A stretch of 64,000 nucleotides of DNA from the NCBI GenBank assembly GCA_036397455.1, contig DASWIX010000080.1, forward strand, positions 1 to 64,000, in the 5' to 3' direction. The notes below the pieces were generated by a model. That model made no database searches and was not told the origin of the DNA. It saw only the letters and a program-made list of their open reading frames with translations. This stretch comes from JADFNB01 sp036397455. GTDB lineage: Bacteria; Gemmatimonadota; Gemmatimonadetes; Gemmatimonadales; GWC2-71-9. Below are positions 50,260 through 59,015 of the stretch, in pieces (the first letter of the stretch is position 1; each line of letters opens with the position of its first letter). The position numbers were made by a program, and so were the translations under genes.

Positions 50260-51801
50260 GTGGCCCGTAAACCGCAGTCCGGGAACAAGCGCACGAAGGT
50301 CGCCACCGTGTCGCCGGGTCCGCACATCCCGGACGCGCCGATGCCGCGCAACGGCGTTCCGAAACGTGTACTGGTGTTGGGAGCTGGGTTGGCGGGTTTG
50401 AGTGCGGCGTATGAATTGACCCGGTCAGGCCACAAGGTCACCGTGCTCGAAGCGCGAGCGCGGCCCGGCGGGCGGATCGAGACATTGCGGCACCCGTTTG
50501 CCGACGGGCAGTACGTCGAAGCCGGCGGGCTCGCAATCCCCACGGAGCACAACCTCCCGCTCGACTATGCGCGGCGATTCGAGTTACCGCTTCAGCCGGT
50601 CGACCTCGATGTCCAGGGTATGATGTTCGTGTTGAGTGGGAAGACCATTACCGACCCCAACGCCGCCGAGCCGGACTGGCCGTGCGGATTGTCCGACAAC
50701 GAACCGGGTCACGGCTTTCGCGACCTGTGGCACCAGTACGTGACGCCCGCGGTGACCGAGATCGCGAATCCGTACGATCCCTCATGGCCCAATAAGGCCG
50801 CGCGCGCGTACGACGACCTCACCTTTGCGCAATTCCTGCGGCGCCGCGGGGCGTCGTCCTGCGCCATCGATATCCTGCGCGCGGGCTATCCCGATTCGTG
50901 GGGAGACGGGGTCAACTCGATTTCCGCCATGCTCATCCTGCGGGACCTCGCGTTGATGATCGGGAAGGTGCCACACCGGCACCACCGCCTACTGCACCAG
51001 CCGGCCGGGACCGGTCAGAAGGTACCGCCGCCTTCTCCCAAGATCCGACAGCTCAAGATCAAAGATGGGAACGACCGCTTGCCCGCTGCCTTCGCGCGTT
51101 CGCAGGAACTCGCGGGACACGTTCGGTATCTGACGGCGGTCGAACGCATCGACCTCGACGGTGGGCGATTGCGGGTTTCATTCATGGCGCCTGCCGGCCC
51201 GGGATCGCTCACGGCTGACCATGTGGTGTGTACGATTCCGTTCGGGGTCCTCCGGCGGATGACGCTCAATGTCCCCCTCTCGCCGGAAAAGCAGCATTTC
51301 ATCAACTGGATGGAATACACCGCCGTGACGCGCGTCTTCACGCAGTTCCGCACCAGGCTCTGGGAACAACAGCAAACGCCGCCGGTCATCGCGACGGACC
51401 GGCTGCCGATGTTCGTCGAATCGCCGACAGTGTTCCAGGATGGCGAGGCAGGCATTTTGGATAGCTACATCACGGGTCCCAGAGCCCGCACCCTGGGTGC
51501 GATGACTGATGAGGACCGTGTTGGCGCGGTGCTGCATGTGCTCGAGTCGGTCTATCCCGGCGCCTCGAAGCATTTCCTTGCGGGCACCGGCAAGGTCTGG
51601 CACGACGACCCGTGGGCCGGTGGCGGGTACCCGTGGTATCGGCCCGGTGAAGTGATCGACGGCGTGACCGTTTGCCAGCGGGCGGAAGCCGACGGCCGTC
51701 TGCATTTCGCGGGGGATCACACCTCTTTGCAGCCGGGTTGGATGCAGGGCGCGATTCACTCCGGGCTGCGTGCAGCCGAGGCGATCAACGCCACGCCCTG
51801 A
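50260..51801 (+). CDS. Flavin-dependent amine oxidase-family oxidoreductase
   Basis: About 513 residues from a GTG at 50260 (GAGG just upstream); an ATG at 50341 is a possible shorter start. The FAD-binding motif VLVLGAGLAGLSAAYELTR with EARARPGGRIET is at the N-terminus. The C-terminal FAD motif is LHFAGDHTSLQPGWMQGAIHSG, and a substrate-domain block is VVCTIPFGVLRR. It is typical of the monoamine/L-amino-acid oxidase superfamily. Its stop is six bases from the stop of the SagB-type gene on the other strand. Whether it belongs to the RiPP locus is unclear. Confidence 0.87.
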   Translation: MARKPQSGNKRTKVATVSPGPHIPDAPMPRNGVPKRVLVLGAGLAGLSAAYELTRSGHKVTVLEARARPGGRIETLRHPFADGQYVEAGGLAIPTEHNLPLDYARRFELPLQPVDLDVQGMMFVLSGKTITDPNAAEPDWPCGLSDNEPGHGFRDLWHQYVTPAVTEIANPYDPSWPNKAARAYDDLTFAQFLRRRGASSCAIDILRAGYPDSWGDGVNSISAMLILRDLALMIGKVPHRHHRLLHQPAGTGQKVPPPSPKIRQLKIKDGNDRLPAAFARSQELAGHVRYLTAVERIDLDGGRLRVSFMAPAGPGSLTADHVVCTIPFGVLRRMTLNVPLSPEKQHFINWMEYTAVTRVFTQFRTRLWEQQQTPPVIATDRLPMFVESPTVFQDGEAGILDSYITGPRARTLGAMTDEDRVGAVLHVLESVYPGASKHFLAGTGKVWHDDPWAGGGYPWYRPGEVIDGVTVCQRAEADGRLHFAGDHTSLQPGWMQGAIHSGLRAAEAINATP

Positions 51802-51807
51802 TCCGCG

Positions 51808-53277
51808 TTAGGCGGGCTCGGGCACGGTGCCCAACATGAACTCGGCGACCGACGACTCGGCATGGTACGCCGTCCCGATGATGTCCGCGAAGTGATCGGC
51901 GTTTCCGGCTCCCACCGCGCACGGCGCGAGCCCCATCGCGGTGGCGACCAGATAGAAGTTGTGCAGGAGCACGCCGGCATTCTTCAGTGTCGCCGCATAC
52001 GCCATCGCCTCGTACTTCCAGCGTATTCGCCTGAACCGCGCCGTAATCACGAACAGGAGTTGGCGAGGGCCGTCCTCGCGGTATTGGTCAGAGAAGAACG
52101 TGGCCACATGCTCGGCGCCGCCCGCGATCACTTCGAGTTGATGGTGCAGGGGATCGTAGTGGTAGAGTCCGGGGTCGAGCCCGTCACACGCCAGAACGGC
52201 GGGATAGATCTCCAACTCGTAGCAGGCGCCGCCGCCGGGGTATGGCCGCGAACTGCCTGGGTACAACAGCCCGCCACTCGGCTCTCGCAGGCGGCGGACG
52301 CGCGCGGCGCGATACAGGAACTCTCCAACCTCGCGTGCCGTCACGAGGCGCGGGCCGTAGCGGCGAATCGATTTCCGCCGTTCGATGACATCGGTGAACG
52401 ACGTGTCCTGCTTCACCAGGGTTGCGACGTCGGGCTGGTAGAGCGGAATCGCGGTGGCGGACATGGCGGGCTTCACCGCCGGTAGTGCTGCGACCACCTC
52501 GCGCAGCGGATAGGTCGCCCCCGATGCATCGTCGTGGCGCCCCGCGCGGCTGCGCGCGTGGAACAACAGGTCCGGGAGCGACCACTGTCGAAGATCGATG
52601 TCATCATCCTCGACCGAGCCTCCGGCACCGTCGAGCGCCGTGCTCATCCCGGTCGCGTGGAACAAGGCGACGAGGGCGCCGATCGTTTCGTCCGCAAGCC
52701 CCGTGACGTCAGCGGCGATTTCGCTGATCGTCCCGCCGTGACTCAGCCGCCCCACCACCGTAAGCGCGTCGGGGTCGTGCAGCGTGATCCGCGCGTACGA
52801 GAGCGGTGATTCGACGACGAGTCCCCCTTCGTCCCGGCGGATGAGCGCAAACCGGGACAGGACGACTGGGCCCACGGGCGGCGCGGGCGGGAGGTCTGGC
52901 CCTTTGTGCGGTACCATCACGACCACGCGGGCGATTTCCCGATCACCCTCCCGCAGCACGTGGGTCAACGCGGCCAAGCGGTGCAGGGTATCGAGACAGT
53001 GGTACAAGTAGGGCAGCTGCATCGACCCGCCGCGGTCGAGTACGTACGCGGTTAACTCGTCCGGGGTGGCGGTTGTGTCATCCAGCAGCGCCACCGCCTG
53101 GCGTACGCTCGCGTGAAGACCGGGAAAGATGACGGTGCCACCGGGAGTGGCGACCGCGAAATCGACCTGCGATGGATCGAGCCGGGGCTGTGCCGCACGC
53201 AACGCGAGCGCAAGCGCAGGAGCCCGACTCGTTTCCGACACCCGCGCGCTAGGCGCGCGCGTCGTCGCAATCGCCAA
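51808..53277 (-). CDS. SagB-type dehydrogenase of a TOMM (azole-forming RiPP) locus
   Basis: 489 residues. The first 280 form an N-terminal domain seen in longer SagB/ThcOx proteins. The nitroreductase fold follows: SFTDVIERRKSIRRYGPR, SGGLLYPGSSRPYPGGGACY, LKNAGVLLHNFYLVATAMGL and a C-terminal MLGTVP. These FMN enzymes oxidise azolines to azoles on a RiPP precursor. The likely start is a TTG at 53277 with GGAG seven bases upstream; it lies inside the end of the precursor gene (29-bp overlap). A GTG at 53241 is the alternative. Confidence 0.85.
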   Translation of the reverse strand: MAIATTRAPSARVSETSRAPALALALRAAQPRLDPSQVDFAVATPGGTVIFPGLHASVRQAVALLDDTTATPDELTAYVLDRGGSMQLPYLYHCLDTLHRLAALTHVLREGDREIARVVVMVPHKGPDLPPAPPVGPVVLSRFALIRRDEGGLVVESPLSYARITLHDPDALTVVGRLSHGGTISEIAADVTGLADETIGALVALFHATGMSTALDGAGGSVEDDDIDLRQWSLPDLLFHARSRAGRHDDASGATYPLREVVAALPAVKPAMSATAIPLYQPDVATLVKQDTSFTDVIERRKSIRRYGPRLVTAREVGEFLYRAARVRRLREPSGGLLYPGSSRPYPGGGACYELEIYPAVLACDGLDPGLYHYDPLHHQLEVIAGGAEHVATFFSDQYREDGPRQLLFVITARFRRIRWKYEAMAYAATLKNAGVLLHNFYLVATAMGLAPCAVGAGNADHFADIIGTAYHAESSVAEFMLGTVPEPA

Positions 53278-53536
53278 AGATGGTCTCCATCATAATGACG
53301 CGTCCGTGGTGCACGTTGTCCAGAATCGGCTCGTCGGGTTTCTTGGGCAGCACGACGTGTTTGTCAGTCGCCGTGTCCTCGTGCACGTGAACCGTCACGC
53401 CGGCCGGCATGGCGACGTCGTGATCCGCCAGCACTCTTGCTGGGTCACTGAGGAGCTGCTGCTTGAAGGTGTCGTCCTTCCACGCTTTGACGACCACCTT
53501 CGCGATCCGCTCTTTGCGGGCTTGTTCGTTCGCCAT
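53249..53536 (-). CDS. NHLP-type RiPP precursor peptide
   Basis: 95 residues. The leader resembles the alpha subunit of nitrile hydratase: AWKDDTFKQQLLSDPARVL, ADHDVAMPAGVTVHVHED and KHVVLPKKP (to about residue 67). The core would be the last 25-30 residues, DNVHHGRVIMMETIFGDC and so on to the end. Only one Cys (C90) and one Thr (T85) are available there for ring formation. No GG cleavage motif is visible. It lies between the cyclodehydratase and dehydrogenase genes, 45 bp after the former. Confidence 0.8.
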   Translation of the reverse strand: MANEQARKERIAKVVVKAWKDDTFKQQLLSDPARVLADHDVAMPAGVTVHVHEDTATDKHVVLPKKPDEPILDNVHHGRVIMMETIFGDCDDARA

Positions 53537-53581
53537 TGGTACCCTCCGATGAGGCCGTGATCGCCGCCCAACGCGACGATA

Positions 53582-55792
53582 TCAGAGAAAGAACGGAATC
53601 GGATTCAGTTCCGGTTCCGTGAGACACCGGTCAATCCATCCCATGGCTACTGGGACGTCGTACAAACGGCCTGGGGCAAACCGAGAGCGGAAGTGGCGCA
53701 GACCCGGCGCGATGACTTTGGCGACCGCCACGTCGATGTCAGGTCGCGTCAGATCGAGCACCAGCACTTCCAACCCACGGGCTTCCAGCAGCCGCTGGCA
53801 GGTGCGAATATCCGCCGCGAGGTCGTCGCCCGCAATGGTGGCATGGTGAGACAGCGGCACCGGCTCGCCCGGAGCTGGTGCGACGTAGGGATGTGCCGCA
53901 ACGGTCGCTTCGTCCAACCAGGCGCGCAACGGTGCGGCGACGGATGCCGGCTGATCCCGCCACACCTCCTCGGTGAGCAGGAGCTGGCTGACCTCGGACA
54001 ACGCACGGGACGCCGCTACCAGCGGGTCGAGGTGCGCGCCGAACCCCAATAGGATCGCATCGGGCGGATCGAGCCGCCGGCTCACCGCCGCGAAGGTGGG
54101 TACGCCGAGATCGCCGGTCAGGTCGAGGACCCAAAGGTCCCGGCCGCGCGCCCGATAGCCTGCGCGAATGATGTCCATCTGCGGAACGTGTGCGTCCACG
54201 GCGACCGCCGGACGCTGCAGTCGGTTGTACCACCAGATCGCGGCCGCGTCGCGCTCGATCAATTCGAACAATCCCTGAAGGACGGCATCCTCCAAGGTGG
54301 CGCCGGCGGCGTTGCCGTTCGAGTCCGCACAGCAGACGGCGCGGTCCGCCGGTTCCGAATGATTCATGTAGACCAATGCCGTGGGCAGGTACCGCCGCGT
54401 CTCCGCCGTGAGTGACCAGATCGGCGTCCAGTCGAGCGGCATCGCCGAGTCGAACGGGCGCGGAATGGGGAACGGGTCACGCGCCTCGGGATCGGCGTAC
54501 TGCATATCGCTGAACAGCATGCACCGGTTCGGATCGATCGCTTCGTCTCCCAATTCGCGCGCGGTCGTCCGGCTCCGCGGCTCATCGCCTTGGAACAACG
54601 CCGCATACCGCTCGACCGCTTCGCCCAAGGCGCTGGCGGAGGCTTGGGCGGCATCCAGTCCCTTGCCGCCGCAGAATTCCCGTAGCGGGTGCCGCCCGCC
54701 GGCCCACGAGCGCCCGCGGAGTCGAGGAATCCGACCCGCCGCGACCACGTGCACGCCCGAGATCCCGGTCAGGGGTATTGGTCGGAGCTCCGCTACGATG
54801 CCGGTTACCGGACTGATGAGGCGATCGGCCCGAGCGAGAAACGACGCCGGGGCCTCAGACCGGTGGCCCCCGCCGTTCACGAATGCGATGGGTCGGGTCT
54901 CCAGCGCCATCGCGCGACCAGCGCGTTGCGCGTAGAGTTGCGGGTCGCCACACTCGACACACTGCGGGCGGCGTTCGACAGGGTGACGCTCGAGCAGCAT
55001 GGTCAGCAGGTCGAGGGTGAAGAGGTCCGCGTGGGGCGAATGGTCGTCACGCTCGGCGATGAACTCGGCGAGGCGCAGGGCTGCGACGCCGGCGGCGATG
55101 TGCAGCCCGCCGGGGACTTCAGCTTGAGGCAACTCAACCGGAACTGTCGTGTCGGGCGCATCGAAAGCGTCTAGACGGTGCAGGCGCATCCGATGGGCGA
55201 GGCACTCCCAGCAGCCGGTGCGGCCCGGCACGAGCAGCGGACCGATCCACAGCACCGTGCCGACCGGTTTCACAAGCAGCCACGGAAGATGGCGCGTCAG
55301 CATGTCGCGATTGACGCCGGCGAGTTCGGCCCGCAGGTAATCGTCGGTCGGCACGACGGCTACCTGGCCGTCGCCGCCCACTCTCACTCCCGTGGCCGCG
55401 AGCGCGCCCGCAAACGTCTCGGCAAACGTGGCTAGTGGCGACCGCACATGCACGGTTGCGTCCCGCAACAGACGGAACGCGGCATCGGGATCGCGTCCCG
55501 ACGCATGCCAGAACGCTGCCGCGGCGTCCGACACACCCGTCTTCGGTGCCTCCACCACCAGCCCGCGTTCCCCCAACTGCTCAAGCGCGTAGTAGACCTC
55601 GGCGCGCGACGATTCGTGCTGGAGCAAGCCAACGATTTCCTCCGTGGTGCGGCGACCGTCGATGAGCGACGCGACGCGCACGTAGAGTGACCCCTCCACC
55701 TGCACCAGCCCGCGCTCCGAGCGCATCAGGATACCGGTGCCGCCCATGTGAGCCGCACGCACGTGCTTGCCGAAACTGGGCCGGAACAGCAC
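53582..55792 (-). CDS. Fused TOMM cyclodehydratase: E1-like leader-binding domain plus YcaO
   Basis: 736 residues. The N-terminal part (1-300) starts with a winged-helix-like leader-binding region and carries the two zinc pairs of the E1-like fold, C194-W-E-C197 and C278-V-E-C281. From about 330 the YcaO domain follows: CGGKGLDAAQASASALGEA with EAVERYAA, NGNAAGATLEDAVLQGLFEL and ERDAAAIWWYN. It ends LNPIPFFL, in place of the PxPxP tail of many stand-alone YcaO proteins. The enzyme uses ATP to turn Cys/Ser/Thr of the precursor into azolines. It starts only eight bases after the stop of the kinase gene upstream. Confidence 0.9.
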   Translation of the reverse strand: MLFRPSFGKHVRAAHMGGTGILMRSERGLVQVEGSLYVRVASLIDGRRTTEEIVGLLQHESSRAEVYYALEQLGERGLVVEAPKTGVSDAAAAFWHASGRDPDAAFRLLRDATVHVRSPLATFAETFAGALAATGVRVGGDGQVAVVPTDDYLRAELAGVNRDMLTRHLPWLLVKPVGTVLWIGPLLVPGRTGCWECLAHRMRLHRLDAFDAPDTTVPVELPQAEVPGGLHIAAGVAALRLAEFIAERDDHSPHADLFTLDLLTMLLERHPVERRPQCVECGDPQLYAQRAGRAMALETRPIAFVNGGGHRSEAPASFLARADRLISPVTGIVAELRPIPLTGISGVHVVAAGRIPRLRGRSWAGGRHPLREFCGGKGLDAAQASASALGEAVERYAALFQGDEPRSRTTARELGDEAIDPNRCMLFSDMQYADPEARDPFPIPRPFDSAMPLDWTPIWSLTAETRRYLPTALVYMNHSEPADRAVCCADSNGNAAGATLEDAVLQGLFELIERDAAAIWWYNRLQRPAVAVDAHVPQMDIIRAGYRARGRDLWVLDLTGDLGVPTFAAVSRRLDPPDAILLGFGAHLDPLVAASRALSEVSQLLLTEEVWRDQPASVAAPLRAWLDEATVAAHPYVAPAPGEPVPLSHHATIAGDDLAADIRTCQRLLEARGLEVLVLDLTRPDIDVAVAKVIAPGLRHFRSRFAPGRLYDVPVAMGWIDRCLTEPELNPIPFFL

Positions 55793-55800
55793 GCGAATGG

Positions 55801-58446
55801 TCAGCGGCGCTCGAGCAGCGCCTGGAACCCCGGATGTGCTCGCAGGGGGACGAACTCCACATGGACGCGCAGGTAGGCCGGCGTGACGAACGAGGGCGTC
55901 TCGATGAGGCTGGTCAGTACGGTGATCGCGCTATCGAGATCGCCGAGGTTCATCAGCACGCGGGCAGAGGCGGCGGCGATGGACGGATAGAAGATGGCGT
56001 CACGGTCGGGGTGCACGAGCTCCAGCGCAAGCGCAATTTCCTGCCGCGCGTCGTCAGGCCGGCCGATTGCCGAGAACGCGAGAGCAAGCTCGGTGTGGAG
56101 CGACGCGCGCTCCGGCGGCCGGCCGAGGCGTTGCTGGAGCGCGACGATCGCCGAATCGTAGTATGCTCGCGCGGCGCGCGGATCCTCGCGGCGCTCGAAC
56201 AGCTCGGCCTTGGCGAGGTAGTAATACCCCGCCCCCGCCGACACGGACGCCAGCGGCAGGCGCGCGAGCGCGTCGTCATATCCCTGGCCCAACATGGCGA
56301 TGAACGATCGAAAGCGCGGTATCAGCGCCACGAGCAGCGTTGTCGTATCCGCGTACTGCAGCGACCGCTCGACCGCCTGACGCATGCGGGCGGTATCACC
56401 GGTCCACACGAGATGCAGAAAGCCGAGCGACAGATAGGCCGGTATCCAGTCGGGTGAGAGCGCGATGACGCGGTCGAAGTACGTAGCGCTCTCGGCGAAT
56501 CGCCGGAGCGTGAGCAGTGTGCCGGCGACGCTGTACGCATAGCTGGGCGACCGAGGATCCAGTGTCGCCGCGCGCATGAGGTCGCGCAACCCCGCGTCCC
56601 ATTCGCCCCGTCGCGACTCGAGCGATCCCAAGAGCCAGAACAGCTCCGGGTTGTTCGACAGCTGGCGTCGCAGCGACGAGAGCTCTTCCAGTGCCCAATC
56701 GAAGTCGAACACTACGTAGTGTTGCACGTACCCGCTGGCGAGCCGGGTCTCGATGGCAAGCGAATCGAGCGCTTGCGCCCGCGCGAGCGCGGACTCGGCC
56801 TGCGCTCTTCGTGTGAGCGTACGGTCATGATTGAAGTAGTGGATGCTCTGCGCCTGAGCTAATTTGGCGAACGCGAGCGCGAACGACGTGTCCAGTTCGG
56901 TCGCTCGGGTATACGACTCGATCGACCGCCGGGAGGGCTCCTCCAACAGGCGATGCGCGCTGTAGACGTTGCCCCGCAGGTAGTGCTCGTATGCCGCGAG
57001 GCTTTCGGTGGGGCGGCTCTGAAATGCCAATCGCTCGGGCAACAGCAACGACACGTTGAGCGCCACCGCCACCGATTCGGCAATGGCCGACTGGGCCTCG
57101 AACAGCCGGCCGGGCTCGATCGGCATTGTGAGCCTGCCGGAATACAGCTCGACGTCATCCTGAACCCGAACGAGATGCGGAATCACCTGCATGCTCCCGC
57201 CGCCACCCGGTGATCGGTCGGTACGTATCGCGCCGCTGAGGACGTAGTCCACCCCCAGCTCCCGGCCGATCGCGCGCGCGGCTCGATTGCCACGATCGAG
57301 CTGCACGGCGGTCGCCCGGGAGATCGTCTCCAATCCGCTGAGGCCCGCGATGCGGCTCGTGATCTCGTCGGTGATCCCATCCGCGAAATAGGCGTCCTCC
57401 GATGGGCCGAGGTTCTCAAATGGGAGGACGACAAGGCGGGGCGGGCCGGTCGGCGGCCGGGCGTCGGGCCAGAACAGCACGCTGAGTAGTCCAGCGGCGA
57501 CCACCGCGAGCACCGCGCCCACGTACATGAAGCGGCGCGCTGACGAAGTACGTGCGGACGGCCGCTCGAGTGGCAGATCCGCGTCGGAGCGAAGCGGGGC
57601 CTCGTCGCTCGATGCACCGAGCGCTAACGCGGTGGCGAAGGCATCGACGGTTTCGAAACGATCCGCCGGGAGCTTGGCCAGGGCACGGTGAACGGCCTCT
57701 TCCACGCGAGGGGGGATCGTGGTCCGGACGGTGCGCAGGCTAGGCGCCCGGTCCACGGAATGGCGCGCAAGTACCGACATGACGTTCGGGCCGGTGAACG
57801 GCGGCTCCCCGATCAGCATCTCGTACGCCACACACGCAAGGCTGTACTGATCGGATCGCGCGTCGAGGCGCCCCTCGCCATCCGCCTGTTCGGGACTCAT
57901 ATAGGCCGGGGTCCCCGCCACCATGCCCGATGCGGTCAGTCGGTCGCTGCCCGCCGCGTCCAGCGCGCGCGCGATTCCGAAGTCCGCCACGACCGCCACA
58001 TTACCCGACAGCAGGATGTTTTCCGGCTTGATGTCGCGGTGGACGACGTCGTTGTCGTGGGCGTACCGCAACGCTCGCGCGACTTCGCTTGTAATGCGGA
58101 CGGCATCGGCGAGACGTAATTGCCCCTCGCGGTTCATCCGTTCCCGCAACGACTCCCCCTCGACGAAGGGCATGACGTAGAAGAGGAGGCCGTCAGTCTC
58201 TCCGGAGTCGATGAGCGTGAGGATGTGTGGGTGTTGGAGGCGCGCGGCGATCCGGATCTCGCGTAAGAACCGCTCAGGACCCAGACTGTCCGCGAGTTCC
58301 TCCTTTAAGACCTTGATGGCAACGGCCCGATCATGCTTGACGTCGACCGCAAGGAAGACGTGCGCCATCCCGCCGGAAGCCAGAGCGCGCTGGACGGTGT
58401 AGCGCGTCCCTACCGCTGCGGCAACCCGATCCAGGTCGAGGCTCAT
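55801..58446 (-). CDS. Membrane-spanning Ser/Thr protein kinase with C-terminal TPR region
   Basis: 881 residues. The kinase domain (15-280) is intact: a glycine loop in ALASGGMAHVFLA, K45 in AVAIKVLK, H136-R-D-I-K-P-E-N, D155-F-G and the activation segment SGMVAGTPAYMSPEQ. One membrane helix (about 306-326) separates it from an external part with LVVLPFENLGPSEDAYFADG (often found before TPRs in such kinases) and about eight TPR-like repeats. Only eight bases separate its stop from the YcaO-fusion start, so it heads the RiPP operon or shares its transcript. It may sense an external signal and phosphorylate a regulator or biosynthetic protein; the target is unknown. Confidence 0.92.
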   Translation of the reverse strand: MSLDLDRVAAAVGTRYTVQRALASGGMAHVFLAVDVKHDRAVAIKVLKEELADSLGPERFLREIRIAARLQHPHILTLIDSGETDGLLFYVMPFVEGESLRERMNREGQLRLADAVRITSEVARALRYAHDNDVVHRDIKPENILLSGNVAVVADFGIARALDAAGSDRLTASGMVAGTPAYMSPEQADGEGRLDARSDQYSLACVAYEMLIGEPPFTGPNVMSVLARHSVDRAPSLRTVRTTIPPRVEEAVHRALAKLPADRFETVDAFATALALGASSDEAPLRSDADLPLERPSARTSSARRFMYVGAVLAVVAAGLLSVLFWPDARPPTGPPRLVVLPFENLGPSEDAYFADGITDEITSRIAGLSGLETISRATAVQLDRGNRAARAIGRELGVDYVLSGAIRTDRSPGGGGSMQVIPHLVRVQDDVELYSGRLTMPIEPGRLFEAQSAIAESVAVALNVSLLLPERLAFQSRPTESLAAYEHYLRGNVYSAHRLLEEPSRRSIESYTRATELDTSFALAFAKLAQAQSIHYFNHDRTLTRRAQAESALARAQALDSLAIETRLASGYVQHYVVFDFDWALEELSSLRRQLSNNPELFWLLGSLESRRGEWDAGLRDLMRAATLDPRSPSYAYSVAGTLLTLRRFAESATYFDRVIALSPDWIPAYLSLGFLHLVWTGDTARMRQAVERSLQYADTTTLLVALIPRFRSFIAMLGQGYDDALARLPLASVSAGAGYYYLAKAELFERREDPRAARAYYDSAIVALQQRLGRPPERASLHTELALAFSAIGRPDDARQEIALALELVHPDRDAIFYPSIAAASARVLMNLGDLDSAITVLTSLIETPSFVTPAYLRVHVEFVPLRAHPGFQALLERR

Positions 58447-58541
58447 AACACCGAAACTAGCCGTCGCCGAGTGAAAATCTAGCAGTGCAGCGAATCACGG
58501 GCGGAACCGGAATCGGATATGGTCGATCCTTGGGTGGTCAG

Positions 58542-58835
58542 CTACGTGGTCCGGTCCGCATCCGGTTCGGTGACGGCGGCCGGAAGTGCTGGCGCCGCGG
58601 TTTTGACGACGTGGTCCGACAGCAGGTCCATCAGCTTCGTCAGGATGCGTACGCGCCGTTTCACGAAAGCGCGAAACCTCGCGCGCGCGGTCATGAACGC
58701 GGCAGCGTAGGAGGTGCCAAAGAGCGTCACCAGCGTGACCCAACTTGGATTCTGGAGGCCCACGAGGGTGCCAATCGCAACGGGTAACAAGGTACCGGCA
58801 GCGAGCGTGCCTGCGGACGCCAGGAACGGCTGCAC
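58542..58835 (-). CDS. Short possible membrane protein or gene remnant
   Basis: 97 residues from a GTG, with two hydrophobic segments (AGTLAAGTLLPVAIGTLVGL and WVTLVTLFGTSYAAAFM) and a basic tail RFRAFVKRRVRILTKLMDLL. The composition looks like the end of a larger membrane-anchored signalling protein. No start codon has a good ribosome binding site. It may be a real small gene or the 3' end of a lost kinase gene. Confidence 0.35.
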   Translation of the reverse strand: MQPFLASAGTLAAGTLLPVAIGTLVGLQNPSWVTLVTLFGTSYAAAFMTARARFRAFVKRRVRILTKLMDLLSDHVVKTAAPALPAAVTEPDADRTT

Positions 58836-59015
58836 GCCGGCGCCTCGTGCCGTTCTTCGGTCGGATCATGACGTGCACGAGTCAGCCCGCCTGCGCCCGT
58901 CCCATACCCGTCTAGGCCCGTTCTTTGTCCGTCTGTGCCCGCCCGTGAGCGACTGGTCTCGTAGGGGCTTCGTGGCTATTCTCCCTCCTGCATTCAACGG
59001 GGGGCAAACAGATCG

